Source: an uncultured SAR86 cluster bacterium (lineage in GTDB: Bacteria; Pseudomonadota; Gammaproteobacteria; Magnimaribacterales; AG-339-G14). From it: 43,158 nt of DNA. The DNA lies in contig CACOBG010000006.1 of assembly GCA_902625415.1 (NCBI GenBank), positions 64,496-107,653 on the forward strand, given 5' to 3'. Within the stretch, counting starts at the first letter, position 1. Each line of letters opens with the position of its first letter. The notes below the pieces were generated by a model. That model saw nothing but the letters and a program-made list of their open reading frames with translations. It did not search any database and was not told where the DNA came from. Made by a program: the position numbers and the translations under genes. Shown piece after piece: positions 35,736 to 43,158 of this stretch.

Positions 35736-36407
35736 CTACAAGATGTTTAAAATTTGTCCGTCTAGAAAAATAGACTCAGTTTGATCATCTTTATTTTTGA
35801 AAAAAACAAAGCCGTATTTACCCTCTTTAGATAAAACTTCTCCAACTTTTTTTCCTTCTTTGTTATAAATCAAAGAATCCTTTATCTCATCCTGTAAATT
35901 ATCTGCAATTTTGAGAGCAAATTTCAACTTGCCTCTATATTCCATTCTGGCAATGACTTCTTGACCATTAAAGCAGCCCTTTGAAAAATCAATCAGTTCG
36001 TTATTCTGATAATTAAGCTCATGGGGAGTAAATTTTGAGGAAGTATTTTTATTTATTTCCACTATTCCCTTATTAATAAGAAATTTCATCCATTCTGTTG
36101 AGTCTAGCTCTTTTTTAAAGTGATCTTGATCATCATTTTTTAATTCAGCATCAAAGAAAGGGATGTATTTGTTCATATGTTCTTCAAATGAGGCGCTTAA
36201 CTCTTCAAGGATGGCGATCTCAAATCCATTTTCTATCTTTTTAATCCAAAAAGTTGTGATAACTCTGCCTTTGTTGTTGCAAATGCAGGCAGGCTTAAAA
36301 TCTTCATTGGAAATCTTTTCCACATCAATTGTAATTTGTCCTTGTAAGAATTCCGAAGCCTGAGATCCCTGAACTAAGAGACAAGTATGTTTTTCTGAAA
36401 AATTCAT
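35736..36407 (-). CDS. ygfZ: Folate-binding Fe-S cluster repair/assembly protein YgfZ
   Basis: GcvT-like tetrahydrofolate-dependent protein that supports certain Fe-S enzymes. The diagnostic KGCFNGQE is at residues 143-150, followed by VIARMEYRGKLK. The N-terminus shows LVQGSQASEFLQGQITIDV. 223 residues, shorter than the 326-residue E. coli protein, but the family varies. Divergent from sdhE (36 bases), the same neighbourhood as in E. coli (ygfZ and sdhE). Confidence 0.92.
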   Translation of the reverse strand: MNFSEKHTCLLVQGSQASEFLQGQITIDVEKISNEDFKPACICNNKGRVITTFWIKKIENGFEIAILEELSASFEEHMNKYIPFFDAELKNDDQDHFKKELDSTEWMKFLINKGIVEINKNTSSKFTPHELNYQNNELIDFSKGCFNGQEVIARMEYRGKLKFALKIADNLQDEIKDSLIYNKEGKKVGEVLSKEGKYGFVFFKNKDDQTESIFLDGQILNIL

Positions 36408-36430
36408 GCTTTTTTATATTTTCCTGATTA

Positions 36431-36436
36431 TATAAT
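36431..36436 (+). promoter_or_regulatory. Candidate -10 box of sdhE
   Basis: A perfect TATAAT ends 7 bases before the GTG start of sdhE. No Shine-Dalgarno lies between. No convincing -35 is seen at 16-18 bp. Confidence 0.4.
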
Positions 36437-36443
36437 TCTTTCT

Positions 36444-36692
36444 GTGAGTGACCTATTAAATAAAGCTAAATTTAAGGCAAGAAGAGGCTTAAATGAACTA
36501 GACAAAATCTTTGTACCGTTTGTAGAAAAAAGGTTCATATCTTTGAATAGTCCTCAAGTTGATCAACTTTTTGAGCTCTTTGAAATTGATGATGTTTCGC
36601 TAGCAGATATGATCATTTATAAAAAAATGGATTATCCAATTGAACTCAAAGAAATATTTGAAGAAATATTTGAATTTTATAGTGAAATTTAG
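36444..36692 (+). CDS. sdhE: Succinate dehydrogenase assembly factor SdhE
   Basis: Flavinates SdhA and FrdA. The 82-residue protein contains the diagnostic RRGLNELD (residues 13-20) and the conserved FVPFVEKRF and ELFEIDD helices. The start is GTG (36444), preceded by TATAAT at 36431-36436 with 7 bases between, so the message may be leaderless. It diverges from ygfZ, and rpoE follows after 41 bases. Confidence 0.9.
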   Translation: MSDLLNKAKFKARRGLNELDKIFVPFVEKRFISLNSPQVDQLFELFEIDDVSLADMIIYKKMDYPIELKEIFEEIFEFYSEI

Positions 36693-36694
36693 CT

Positions 36695-36721
36695 GAACTT
36701 GTGGACAATACGCATGTCTAT
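36695..36721 (+). promoter_or_regulatory. Sigma-E-like promoter of rpoE
   Basis: GAACTT (36695-36700) and TCTAT (36717-36721), separated by 16 bp, match the sigma-E consensus (GAACTT, then TCTGA or TCAAA). It lies 12 bases before the rpoE ATG, consistent with autoregulation. A start site about 7 bases past the -10 would leave only a very short leader and cut the AAGGA at 36722-36726, so the exact promoter is uncertain. Confidence 0.5.
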
Positions 36722-36733
36722 AAGGATTAGGAC

Positions 36734-37309
36734 ATGGAAAACGATATAAACATTATTAATCTTGTTAAAAAAGGGGATGTAAGAGCCTTCGATATCCTTG
36801 TGGTCAAATACCAAGATAGACTTGTTTATTCTGTTTTTAAGTTTTGCAAGGACTTTGAATTATCTCAAGATATTGCCCAAGAAGCTTTTGTTAAAGCTTT
36901 CAGAAATATTGATAAATTTAGAGGAGATAGTTCTTTTTATACCTGGATTTACAGAATTGCTATCAATACAGCAAAAAATTATTTTTCCAATAAATCCAGA
37001 GGAGCTGAAACTTACAATGAAGATGTCCTTGATGGCGCTTTATCTGATTTGTCTTTGAATTCGGACAATCCCGAAACTCTCTTAGCAGCAGAAGAAATGA
37101 AAGATGCTGTCAATCAGGCCTTTCAGAATTTACCTGATGAAATTAGATCAACCTTATCTCTTAGAGAGTATGATGGATTGAGTTATGAAGAAATAGCTAA
37201 AGTCCAAAACTGCCCAATTGGCACGGTAAGATCGAGAATCTTTAAAGGAAGAGAGCTCATTAACGAAACTTTTTCTAAATTAGGACTGTCTAAAACCTGG
37301 AGTAATTAG
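36734..37309 (+). CDS. rpoE: RNA polymerase sigma factor RpoE (ECF)
   Basis: ECF sigma factor of the envelope stress response. 191 residues. Region 2 shows FDILVVKYQDRLVYSVFKFC and IAQEAFVKAFRNIDKFRGDSSFYTWIYRIAINTAKN. Region 4 shows LPDEIRSTLSLREYDGLSYEEIAKV then GTVRSRIFKGRELI. It is followed after 1 base by its presumed anti-sigma factor and then by degP, the classic rpoE operon context. AAGGA precedes the ATG. Confidence 0.95.
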   Translation: MENDINIINLVKKGDVRAFDILVVKYQDRLVYSVFKFCKDFELSQDIAQEAFVKAFRNIDKFRGDSSFYTWIYRIAINTAKNYFSNKSRGAETYNEDVLDGALSDLSLNSDNPETLLAAEEMKDAVNQAFQNLPDEIRSTLSLREYDGLSYEEIAKVQNCPIGTVRSRIFKGRELINETFSKLGLSKTWSN

Positions 37310-37310
37310 T

Positions 37311-38000
37311 ATGGAATCAAGTGTAGATCAAAGATTGTCTTTACTTTTGGACGGCGAAGCCTCCGAATTCGAAACACGCAGGCTTGTTGAAGATATTTCT
37401 AAAAACCCTCATATTAAGAAGCGTTGGCTTGAGATAAATAAACAAAAATCAGCGCTTCGAAGAGAACTTTTAATGCCAAGTCTTGACCTTTCCTCCAAAA
37501 TCCTTAACGAACTTCAAAAATCAAAAAAACCAAACAACCAAAAACATCACGAAAACCATTTTAGCTGGGGAAAAATTCCCTATGTGAGGACCTGTTCTTA
37601 TTTATTTGGCCTCTGTTTTACTCTCACCTTTATATTTTTCGAATTCTCCTCCCAACCCAATCAATCTTTCCTCCAAGTCTCAGCTCCAAAAACATTAGTT
37701 TCCACAATAAACCCAGTTATCCTTGACGATTACGGTAGAAACTTTGACGGAAACCTTCGCAGTTATAAATTCATCTCCAATAACCAAGTAGAGGCTAATT
37801 ACGGAATCAAAGGTTCAAATGCGAATCTAAAATTAAAATTTTTCCTTAAAGATGGCTCTAATACTGTGAAACTATCTTCTATTTCCAACGGCGTTACTAT
37901 AAATACAAGGAAAGGTGATAAACCAATGATCATAAATCTATCCAGTGATAAATTATCCAACCAAAAATTGATAAGTATTTCTAATTTGATTTTAGAATAA
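37311..38000 (+). CDS. rseA: Anti-sigma-E factor RseA-like
   Basis: A 229-residue membrane anti-sigma factor. The N-terminal RseA-type domain (VDQRLSLLLDGEASEFETRRLVEDI, 5-29) should bind RpoE in the cytoplasm. One transmembrane segment follows at about 91-112 and then a periplasmic region of about 115 residues. No rseB lies beside it. Release would occur by DegS/RseP-type proteolysis (family knowledge). Gene order with rpoE and degP supports the call. The periplasmic domain I cannot assign. Confidence 0.82.
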   Translation: MESSVDQRLSLLLDGEASEFETRRLVEDISKNPHIKKRWLEINKQKSALRRELLMPSLDLSSKILNELQKSKKPNNQKHHENHFSWGKIPYVRTCSYLFGLCFTLTFIFFEFSSQPNQSFLQVSAPKTLVSTINPVILDDYGRNFDGNLRSYKFISNNQVEANYGIKGSNANLKLKFFLKDGSNTVKLSSISNGVTINTRKGDKPMIINLSSDKLSNQKLISISNLILE

Positions 38001-38014
38001 TAAAAAATCCGACT

Positions 38015-39430
38015 ATGCAAAAAAAACTATTTGTATTTTTTACTCTTTTCCTCATTTCCAGCTCGGGCTGGAGCCAGTTGAACCAAAACGTATCAGATCT
38101 TCCCAATTTTGCCTCTTTAGCTGAGAAGGTAACACCTGCTGTTGTAAATGTAAGCGTCACAAAAGTTATTAAATCTCCAGCACAAAATGAAATGAGAAGG
38201 GGACCTTTCAATGATCCTTTCTTCGACGATTTTTTTGGCTCTCCATACAACCCTCCAAACCGTGACAGAAAAGTAGCATCAGGAGGTTCAGGATTCATTA
38301 TTTCTGAGGACGGTTACATATTAACAAATCATCATGTAATTGAGGATGCCTCCGAAGTTGTAATCAGTCTTCAAGATAGAAGAGAATTTTCTGCAGAGAT
38401 AATCGGCAGTGATAAAAAGTCAGACGTTGCTCTTTTGAAGGTAAAAACCAATGAAAACCTTCCTTTTTTGAATTTAGGAGATTCCGAAAAGGTTAGAGTT
38501 GGCGATTGGGTTATGGCAATCGGATCACCTTATAGGTTGAATGCGACAGTAACAGCAGGAATAGTGAGCGCAAAAGCCAGAAGCGTTCCAGGACAAAGCA
38601 CCTCTTACATACCCTTTATTCAGTCAGATGTAGCTATTAATCCAGGAAACTCAGGGGGTCCATTATTCAATCTCAACGGAGATGTCATTGGCATTAACGC
38701 TATGATCTACTCAAATCGTGGCGGGTATATGGGCATATCCTTCACTATTCCCATCAACTATGCAGATGAAATAGTTAAACAAATAAAAGAAAACGGTTTT
38801 GTCTCTAGAGGCTGGTTGGGCGTAGCAGTCCAGGAAGTTACTAAGGATTTAGCGGATTCGTTTGGCTTAGATGTACCTCGCGGGGCACTAATTGGAAGTG
38901 TTTTAAAAGATTCTCCAGCAGAAAAAGCCGGACTAAAAAATGGCGATGTAATTATAGATTTTGATGGTCAACAAATAATTTATTCAGGTGATCTTCCTCT
39001 TATAGTAGGAAGAATCCCTCCTGAAAAAAAAGTAAATGCAACAATATTTAGAGATGGAAAGAAAGAAACGGTTTCTGTAACGACTGGTAAATTAGATGAA
39101 AAAGTTGCACAAGACACAACCGTTGATAAAAAAGAAGAGACCGGGAATATTTTGGGCATTGCCGTCAAAGATATCGCTTCCTTGACGGATCAAGAACAAA
39201 AACAATTGGGCCAAGTCAAAGGAGTCGTGGTATCAAGTGTTTTTCCAGGGCCGGCGTCTGAAGCTGGAATCAGAAGAGGAGACATAATCGATAAAATACA
39301 GTTTAAGGATGTAGGTAATATCAAAGATTATGAAAAAATTTCTAAAACTCTAAAAAAAGGCTCTACCATTGCTTTAAGAATTATCAGAGATAAAAACGGT
39401 TCTTTTCTCACCCTTAAAATTCCAAAATAG
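38015..39430 (+). CDS. degP: Periplasmic serine protease DegP/MucD family
   Basis: Envelope quality-control protease. The 471-residue protein has a signal peptide ([20 protein letters not shown]), the catalytic triad His107 (TNHHVI), Asp137 (KSDVAL) and Ser213 (GNSGGP), and two PDZ domains (about 245-345 and 385-470). A flexible insert with a [10 protein letters not shown] motif precedes the protease core, as in MucD. It lies directly after the anti-sigma factor gene, as mucD does in pseudomonads. lepA follows after 14 bases. Confidence 0.95.
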   Translation: MQKKLFVFFTLFLISSSGWSQLNQNVSDLPNFASLAEKVTPAVVNVSVTKVIKSPAQNEMRRGPFNDPFFDDFFGSPYNPPNRDRKVASGGSGFIISEDGYILTNHHVIEDASEVVISLQDRREFSAEIIGSDKKSDVALLKVKTNENLPFLNLGDSEKVRVGDWVMAIGSPYRLNATVTAGIVSAKARSVPGQSTSYIPFIQSDVAINPGNSGGPLFNLNGDVIGINAMIYSNRGGYMGISFTIPINYADEIVKQIKENGFVSRGWLGVAVQEVTKDLADSFGLDVPRGALIGSVLKDSPAEKAGLKNGDVIIDFDGQQIIYSGDLPLIVGRIPPEKKVNATIFRDGKKETVSVTTGKLDEKVAQDTTVDKKEETGNILGIAVKDIASLTDQEQKQLGQVKGVVVSSVFPGPASEAGIRRGDIIDKIQFKDVGNIKDYEKISKTLKKGSTIALRIIRDKNGSFLTLKIPK

Positions 39431-39432
39431 GA

Positions 39433-39438
39433 CATAAT
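39433..39438 (+). promoter_or_regulatory. Candidate -10 box of lepA
   Basis: CATAAT ends 6 bases before the lepA ATG (39445) with no Shine-Dalgarno in between. It fits the same layout as at 2455 and 36431. No -35 is convincing. Confidence 0.25.
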
Positions 39439-39444
39439 GCCCGC

Positions 39445-41244
39445 ATGTCGAGCCATGCTTCTATAAATCAGATAAGAAATTTTTGCATCATTGCGCATAT
39501 CGATCACGGAAAATCCACGCTTGCAGACCGTCTCATCGAAATATGCGGAGGTTTAAGTGAACGTGAAATGCAAAATCAAGTGTTGGACTCTCTTGATTTA
39601 GAGAGAGAAAGAGGCATTACTATCAAAGCTCAGTCGGTATATCTGGAATATGAGCTGGATGAAGAAAAGTATCAAATCAATTTAATTGATACACCTGGAC
39701 ACGTGGACTTTGCTTATGAAGTATCAAGATCTTTAGCTGCCTGCGATGGAGCTATTTTACTTGTCGATGCTTCTCAAGGTGTTGAAGCACAAACTCTCTC
39801 TACATGTTATAACGCTATCGATCAAGGACTTACGATATTTCCCGTATTAAATAAAATTGACCTCAAACAATCAGACCCAGAAAGAGTCAAACAAGAAATT
39901 GAAGAAATAATTGGCATAGAAGCAAGCGAAGCACCAGCCATAAGCGCAAAGGATGGATTGGGCGTCAAAGATTTGTTGGAAAAAATCATTAGAGAAATAC
40001 CTGCTCCAGAAGGCTCCATTGCAGAACCATTACAGGCTTTAATAATTGACTCTTGGTTTGATCAATACCTTGGGATTGTCTCTTTAGTGAGAGTTGTAAA
40101 TGGCGAAATAAACCTTGGCGATAAAATTAAATTTTCTTCTAATAATAATGTTCATTTAGTAGAAAAATTAGGAGTCTTTACTCCTAAAAGGTTAGAAAAA
40201 ACTAAACTAGTTGCGGGGGAGGTTGGTTTTATCTGTGCCGGAGTTAGAAGTATTAAAGGCGCTCCTGTTGGAGATACGATAGTTCTACCTGATAAAAAAA
40301 ACTCTTTGCCAGGATTCAAGCCAATAAAACCTCAAGTTTTTGCTGCTCTTTATCCTTTAGACTCCGGTGAATTTGAATCATTTAGAGAATCCTTAGAAAA
40401 ACTAGCGTTAAACGATGCTGCTCTGCAATTTGAACCGGAGCAATCTCAGGCTTTAGGCTCTGGTTTTAGATGTGGTTTTTTGGGAACGTTGCACATGGAA
40501 ATTATCATAGAAAGACTCCAAAGAGAGCATGGAATAGAGCTTTTAGCTACAGCGCCCACCGTCGTGTATGAAATTCTATTGAAAAACAATGATGTGATTG
40601 AAATTGAAAATCCAAGTAAATATCCTGATCCAAGTTCAATAGAAGAGGTGAGGGAGCCAATAGCTCTTGCAACTATTCTTGTTCCTGAAGAATATGTCGG
40701 AAATGTTATTTCTCTTTGCGTGGAAAGGAGAGGAAGTCAAAAGTCTCTAAGATATGTAGGTGGACAAATAGAACTGGTTTATGAAATGCCTATGAATGAA
40801 ATCGTTCTGGATTTCTTTGACAAATTGAAATCAACCAGCAAAGGATATGCATCTCTAGACTACGATTTTGTGAGATTCGACCAAAGTGATATTACTCGAA
40901 TTGATATCTTGCTCAATGGCGAAAAAGTTGATGCTCTTAACTTCATGGTGCATCGCTCCAAAGCTGACTATAAAGGAAGAGAACTGACAAAAGCCCTTAG
41001 AGAGGTTATTCCCAGACAGATGTATGATGTTGCAATTCAAGCTGCCATTGGAAACAAAATTATTTCTAGAGAGACAGTCAAAGCCTACCGTAAAGATGTA
41101 ACAGCTAAACTTTATGGTGGAGATGTAACGCGAAAGAAAAAACTTTTGGAAAAACAAAAAGCTGGTAAGAAAAAAATGCGTCAGATTGGAAAAATCGATG
41201 TTCCGCAAGAAGCATTTTTATCGGTTTTAAAAGTAAGCAAATAG
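39445..41244 (+). CDS. lepA: Elongation factor 4 (LepA)
   Basis: Ribosomal back-translocase-type GTPase. 599 residues, standard. G-domain motifs are [14 protein letters not shown] (G1), [13 protein letters not shown] (G2), [14 protein letters not shown] (G3) and NKIDLKQ (G4). The C-terminal domain unique to LepA has [34 protein letters not shown]. It lies between degP and lepB, and the lepA-lepB-rnc-era order is conserved in Gammaproteobacteria. Confidence 0.97.
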   Translation: MSSHASINQIRNFCIIAHIDHGKSTLADRLIEICGGLSEREMQNQVLDSLDLERERGITIKAQSVYLEYELDEEKYQINLIDTPGHVDFAYEVSRSLAACDGAILLVDASQGVEAQTLSTCYNAIDQGLTIFPVLNKIDLKQSDPERVKQEIEEIIGIEASEAPAISAKDGLGVKDLLEKIIREIPAPEGSIAEPLQALIIDSWFDQYLGIVSLVRVVNGEINLGDKIKFSSNNNVHLVEKLGVFTPKRLEKTKLVAGEVGFICAGVRSIKGAPVGDTIVLPDKKNSLPGFKPIKPQVFAALYPLDSGEFESFRESLEKLALNDAALQFEPEQSQALGSGFRCGFLGTLHMEIIIERLQREHGIELLATAPTVVYEILLKNNDVIEIENPSKYPDPSSIEEVREPIALATILVPEEYVGNVISLCVERRGSQKSLRYVGGQIELVYEMPMNEIVLDFFDKLKSTSKGYASLDYDFVRFDQSDITRIDILLNGEKVDALNFMVHRSKADYKGRELTKALREVIPRQMYDVAIQAAIGNKIISRETVKAYRKDVTAKLYGGDVTRKKKLLEKQKAGKKKMRQIGKIDVPQEAFLSVLKVSK

Positions 41245-41246
41245 TT

Positions 41247-42227
41247 ATGTATGAATCAATTTTAATTATTTCAGTAATCATAATTTCTACCTTATTTGCA
41301 GCTTGGGTTTACTCGGAGAAAAAATTAGATGGTAAATTTTCCAAGACCATCAGTACCGTCTCTTTCCCTTTTCCTCTTTTAGCTTTGTATGCGATTTTTA
41401 AACTTAACATCAGCTTTGGTTATATTTTAGTTGGTTTAACTTTAGTTTCACTTGTAATTTGGATCATCTCTCGACGAACCGATTTAGTTAATTTGCAAAA
41501 AGAGGCAAGATCTTTTTTCCTAATCCTCCTTGGCATAACTATTTTTAGATCATTTATTTATGAACCTTTCCAAATTCCTACAGAGTCTATGATTCCCCAG
41601 ATACAAGTAGGAGATTTTTTGGTAGTGGATAAATTTTCTTATGGCTTAAAAAATCCTGTAGGAAAATCAACTTGGTTTGAAACCAGAGAGCCAAAAAAAG
41701 GTGAGATGGTTGCATTCATCCCAGAGCATACCATTTGCAGCTCACCAATTAAGAATGCTTATCCTGAAAAAAACTTTGATAGCTCTCAGGAGTATCTCTG
41801 GCAACGTTACAGCGAAGCTTGTACTCCTTTGGGTCTTACTTTTGTAAAAAGATTGATAGCCAAAGAAGGAGATGAAGTTATTTATCGAAACAAAGAATTG
41901 ATAGTTAATGGCGAAAAATTAAAAAGAGAGTTTTTATCTTCAAATGATGATGAAGTTTATTTAAAAGAGTTCTACCAAGATAAATCTTACACAATAAGAC
42001 TAATAGAAAACTATAGGAATCAACTTACATACGGAGCTGAACGAAAATGGATAGTACCAAAAGATTATTATTTCGTAATGGGCGACAACAGAGATAACAG
42101 CGCTGACAGCAGAAGTTGGGGGTTTGTGCCAAAGCAAAACATCGTTGGTAAACCAGCTTTTATATGGATGCATTGGGAGTGCTTAACCTGTCTTCCATCT
42201 TTTTCAAGGAACAAATTTTTGAATTAA
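41247..42227 (+). CDS. lepB: Signal peptidase I
   Basis: Inner-membrane protease that removes Sec and Tat signal peptides. The 326-residue protein has hydrophobic segments near residues 2-20, 37-55, 58-75 and 91-108, rather than the two of E. coli LepB. The catalytic Ser114 is in PTESMIP and the general base Lys201 in FVKRLIAKEGD. The C-terminal MGDNRDNSADSRSWGFVP is the box E signature. Starts 2 bases after lepA, and its stop is 2 bases before rnc. Confidence 0.95.
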   Translation: MYESILIISVIIISTLFAAWVYSEKKLDGKFSKTISTVSFPFPLLALYAIFKLNISFGYILVGLTLVSLVIWIISRRTDLVNLQKEARSFFLILLGITIFRSFIYEPFQIPTESMIPQIQVGDFLVVDKFSYGLKNPVGKSTWFETREPKKGEMVAFIPEHTICSSPIKNAYPEKNFDSSQEYLWQRYSEACTPLGLTFVKRLIAKEGDEVIYRNKELIVNGEKLKREFLSSNDDEVYLKEFYQDKSYTIRLIENYRNQLTYGAERKWIVPKDYYFVMGDNRDNSADSRSWGFVPKQNIVGKPAFIWMHWECLTCLPSFSRNKFLN

Positions 42228-42229
42228 GA

Positions 42230-42901
42230 ATGAGTCTTACCGAGTTAGAAAATTCTATTGGTTATAAATTTAAAAATAAGAAGCTCTTAGATGAAGCCAT
42301 TACGCATAAAAGCATAAACTCTGACTTCAATAATGAAAGGTTAGAATTCCTTGGTGATTCAGTAATTTCACTTGTTGTTTCAGAGGCCTTGCATTTTGAA
42401 GAGAGTTCTCTCGACGAAGGTAAATTAAGTATTTACCGCTCTAGAATCGTCAGCAGATCTTCATTGAGCAAAGCAGGCCTGAAAATAAAATTAGATGAGT
42501 ATTTGCATGCGGGTTCAGCGCTCAAGAATAATCAAAACCTAACAGAAACTATTGTCGGGAACACTTTAGAAGCTCTTATCGGAGCTATTTTTCTTGATTC
42601 AGATTTTTTAAAAGCAAAAGAAATCACCTTGTCTATTTTAGACATAGATTTTTCTAAACTTTTATTAAAAGAACAGAAAGATTCAAAAACTCTTCTACAG
42701 GAATTTTTACAGTCTTTAGATGAAGATTTGCCTGAATATGTAACTACTGAAAAAAAGCAAAACGGAGAAATTTATTTTGTCTCTAAGGTAACTTTGCCAA
42801 TACATAATGTTTTTGGCGAAGGACAAGGAAAAAGTAAAAAATTAGCAGAACAAGAAGCCGCTTCTAACGTTTTAATCATGCTGAATAAAGATGGAAAATA
42901 A
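42230..42901 (+). CDS. rnc: Ribonuclease III
   Basis: Double-strand RNA endonuclease that processes rRNA precursors. Start ATG 42230 (MSLTELENSIG) is chosen because the frame extends into lepB (to 42164) without family similarity. The 223-residue protein has the signature ERLEFLGDSVIS (36-47), an acidic catalytic domain and a C-terminal dsRBD (SKTLLQEFLQSLDEDLPEY, GQGKSKKLAEQEAASNVL). It overlaps era by 11 bases. Confidence 0.96.
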   Translation: MSLTELENSIGYKFKNKKLLDEAITHKSINSDFNNERLEFLGDSVISLVVSEALHFEESSLDEGKLSIYRSRIVSRSSLSKAGLKIKLDEYLHAGSALKNNQNLTETIVGNTLEALIGAIFLDSDFLKAKEITLSILDIDFSKLLLKEQKDSKTLLQEFLQSLDEDLPEYVTTEKKQNGEIYFVSKVTLPIHNVFGEGQGKSKKLAEQEAASNVLIMLNKDGK

Positions 42902-43158
42902 ATTTGGTTTTGTTTCGCTATCAGGCCGAACAAATGTTGGTAAATCAACCTTGCTAAATGCTTTCTTTCAAAAAAAGATTGCCATTACTTCAAGAAAACC
43001 GCAGACCACACGCAATCGTATTTTAGGAATACTCACAGAAGAAAAATCTCAAATCGTTTTTCTGGATACTCCCGGAGTGCATCTTGGCTATAAAAGGCAG
43101 CTTAACAAAGTTATGAATAAAATCGCCTCTCACTGCTATGAAGAGGTAGATCTTGTTC
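42891..43158 (+). CDS. era: GTPase Era (3' partial)
   Basis: Begins ATG 42891 inside the end of rnc and runs off the window after 89 codons. The G1 motif SGRTNVGKSTLLN, the switch region TTRNRILGIL and the G3 DTPGVH identify Era, a GTPase for 16S rRNA processing and 30S maturation. The rnc-era overlap is conserved. The KH domain and C-terminus lie outside the window. Confidence 0.95.
   Translation, partial: MENKFGFVSLSGRTNVGKSTLLNAFFQKKIAITSRKPQTTRNRILGILTEEKSQIVFLDTPGVHLGYKRQLNKVMNKIASHCYEEVDLV

Overview
The window is a gene-dense, AT-rich stretch of a gammaproteobacterial chromosome. Family-level similarity and conserved gene orders support this: corB-rpsP-rimM-trmD-rplS, xerD-dsbC-hom-thrC, prfB-lysS, and rpoE-rseA-degP-lepA-lepB-rnc-era. 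Tiny intergenic gaps, overlapping convergent genes, a nickel superoxide dismutase and low GC suggest a streamlined marine oligotroph. A SAR86-like lineage is my best guess, but that is an inference. I see no mobile elements, CRISPR arrays, rRNA or tRNA genes.

Layout. 1-2450: the end of a VanZ-like membrane protein gene, then groES-groEL closed by a strong intrinsic terminator. 2455-3346: a compact nickel-SOD operon made of a 50-residue His-containing membrane microprotein, sodN and its maturation protease sodX. 3335-5779: a small membrane protein, a PuuD-like membrane domain protein and a CorB/CNNM-type transporter. 5882-19478: a 13.6 kb run on one strand, from ribosomal protein and rRNA/tRNA maturation genes (rpsP, rimM, trmD, rplS) through xerD, dsbC, alaC, hom, thrC, prfB and lysS to an acyl-CoA dehydrogenase / kinase / DUF6285 cassette and two small proteins. 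prfB carries the classical +1 programmed frameshift. rpsP carries a very unusual acidic repeat tail of about 200 residues.

19480-29130 is mostly on the minus strand: a lipoprotein, mdh, a thiolase-like protein without catalytic residues (divergent from an MFE-2-type dehydrogenase), an SMP-30-type lactonase, a glycerophosphodiesterase, and nrdB and nrdA. A pair of NrdR boxes 31 bp apart lies upstream of nrdA. 29296-34736: glpK, argF, serA, an SDR and an Old Yellow Enzyme family oxidoreductase.

34737-35063 is the only gene-free stretch over 300 bases. It holds two perfect inverted DnaA boxes and another palindrome. 35064-43158: ung, ygfZ, sdhE, then rpoE (behind a sigma-E-like promoter), rseA, degP, lepA, lepB, rnc and the beginning of era.

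The most noteworthy items are the bS16 repeat tail with a possible internal translation start, the uncharacterised microprotein fused by ATGA overlap to the nickel-SOD operon, the thiolase-like protein with all catalytic motifs replaced, the ACAD/kinase/DUF6285 cassette, the inverted DnaA-box pair, and recurrent -10 hexamers 6-7 nt before start codons that suggest leaderless mRNAs.
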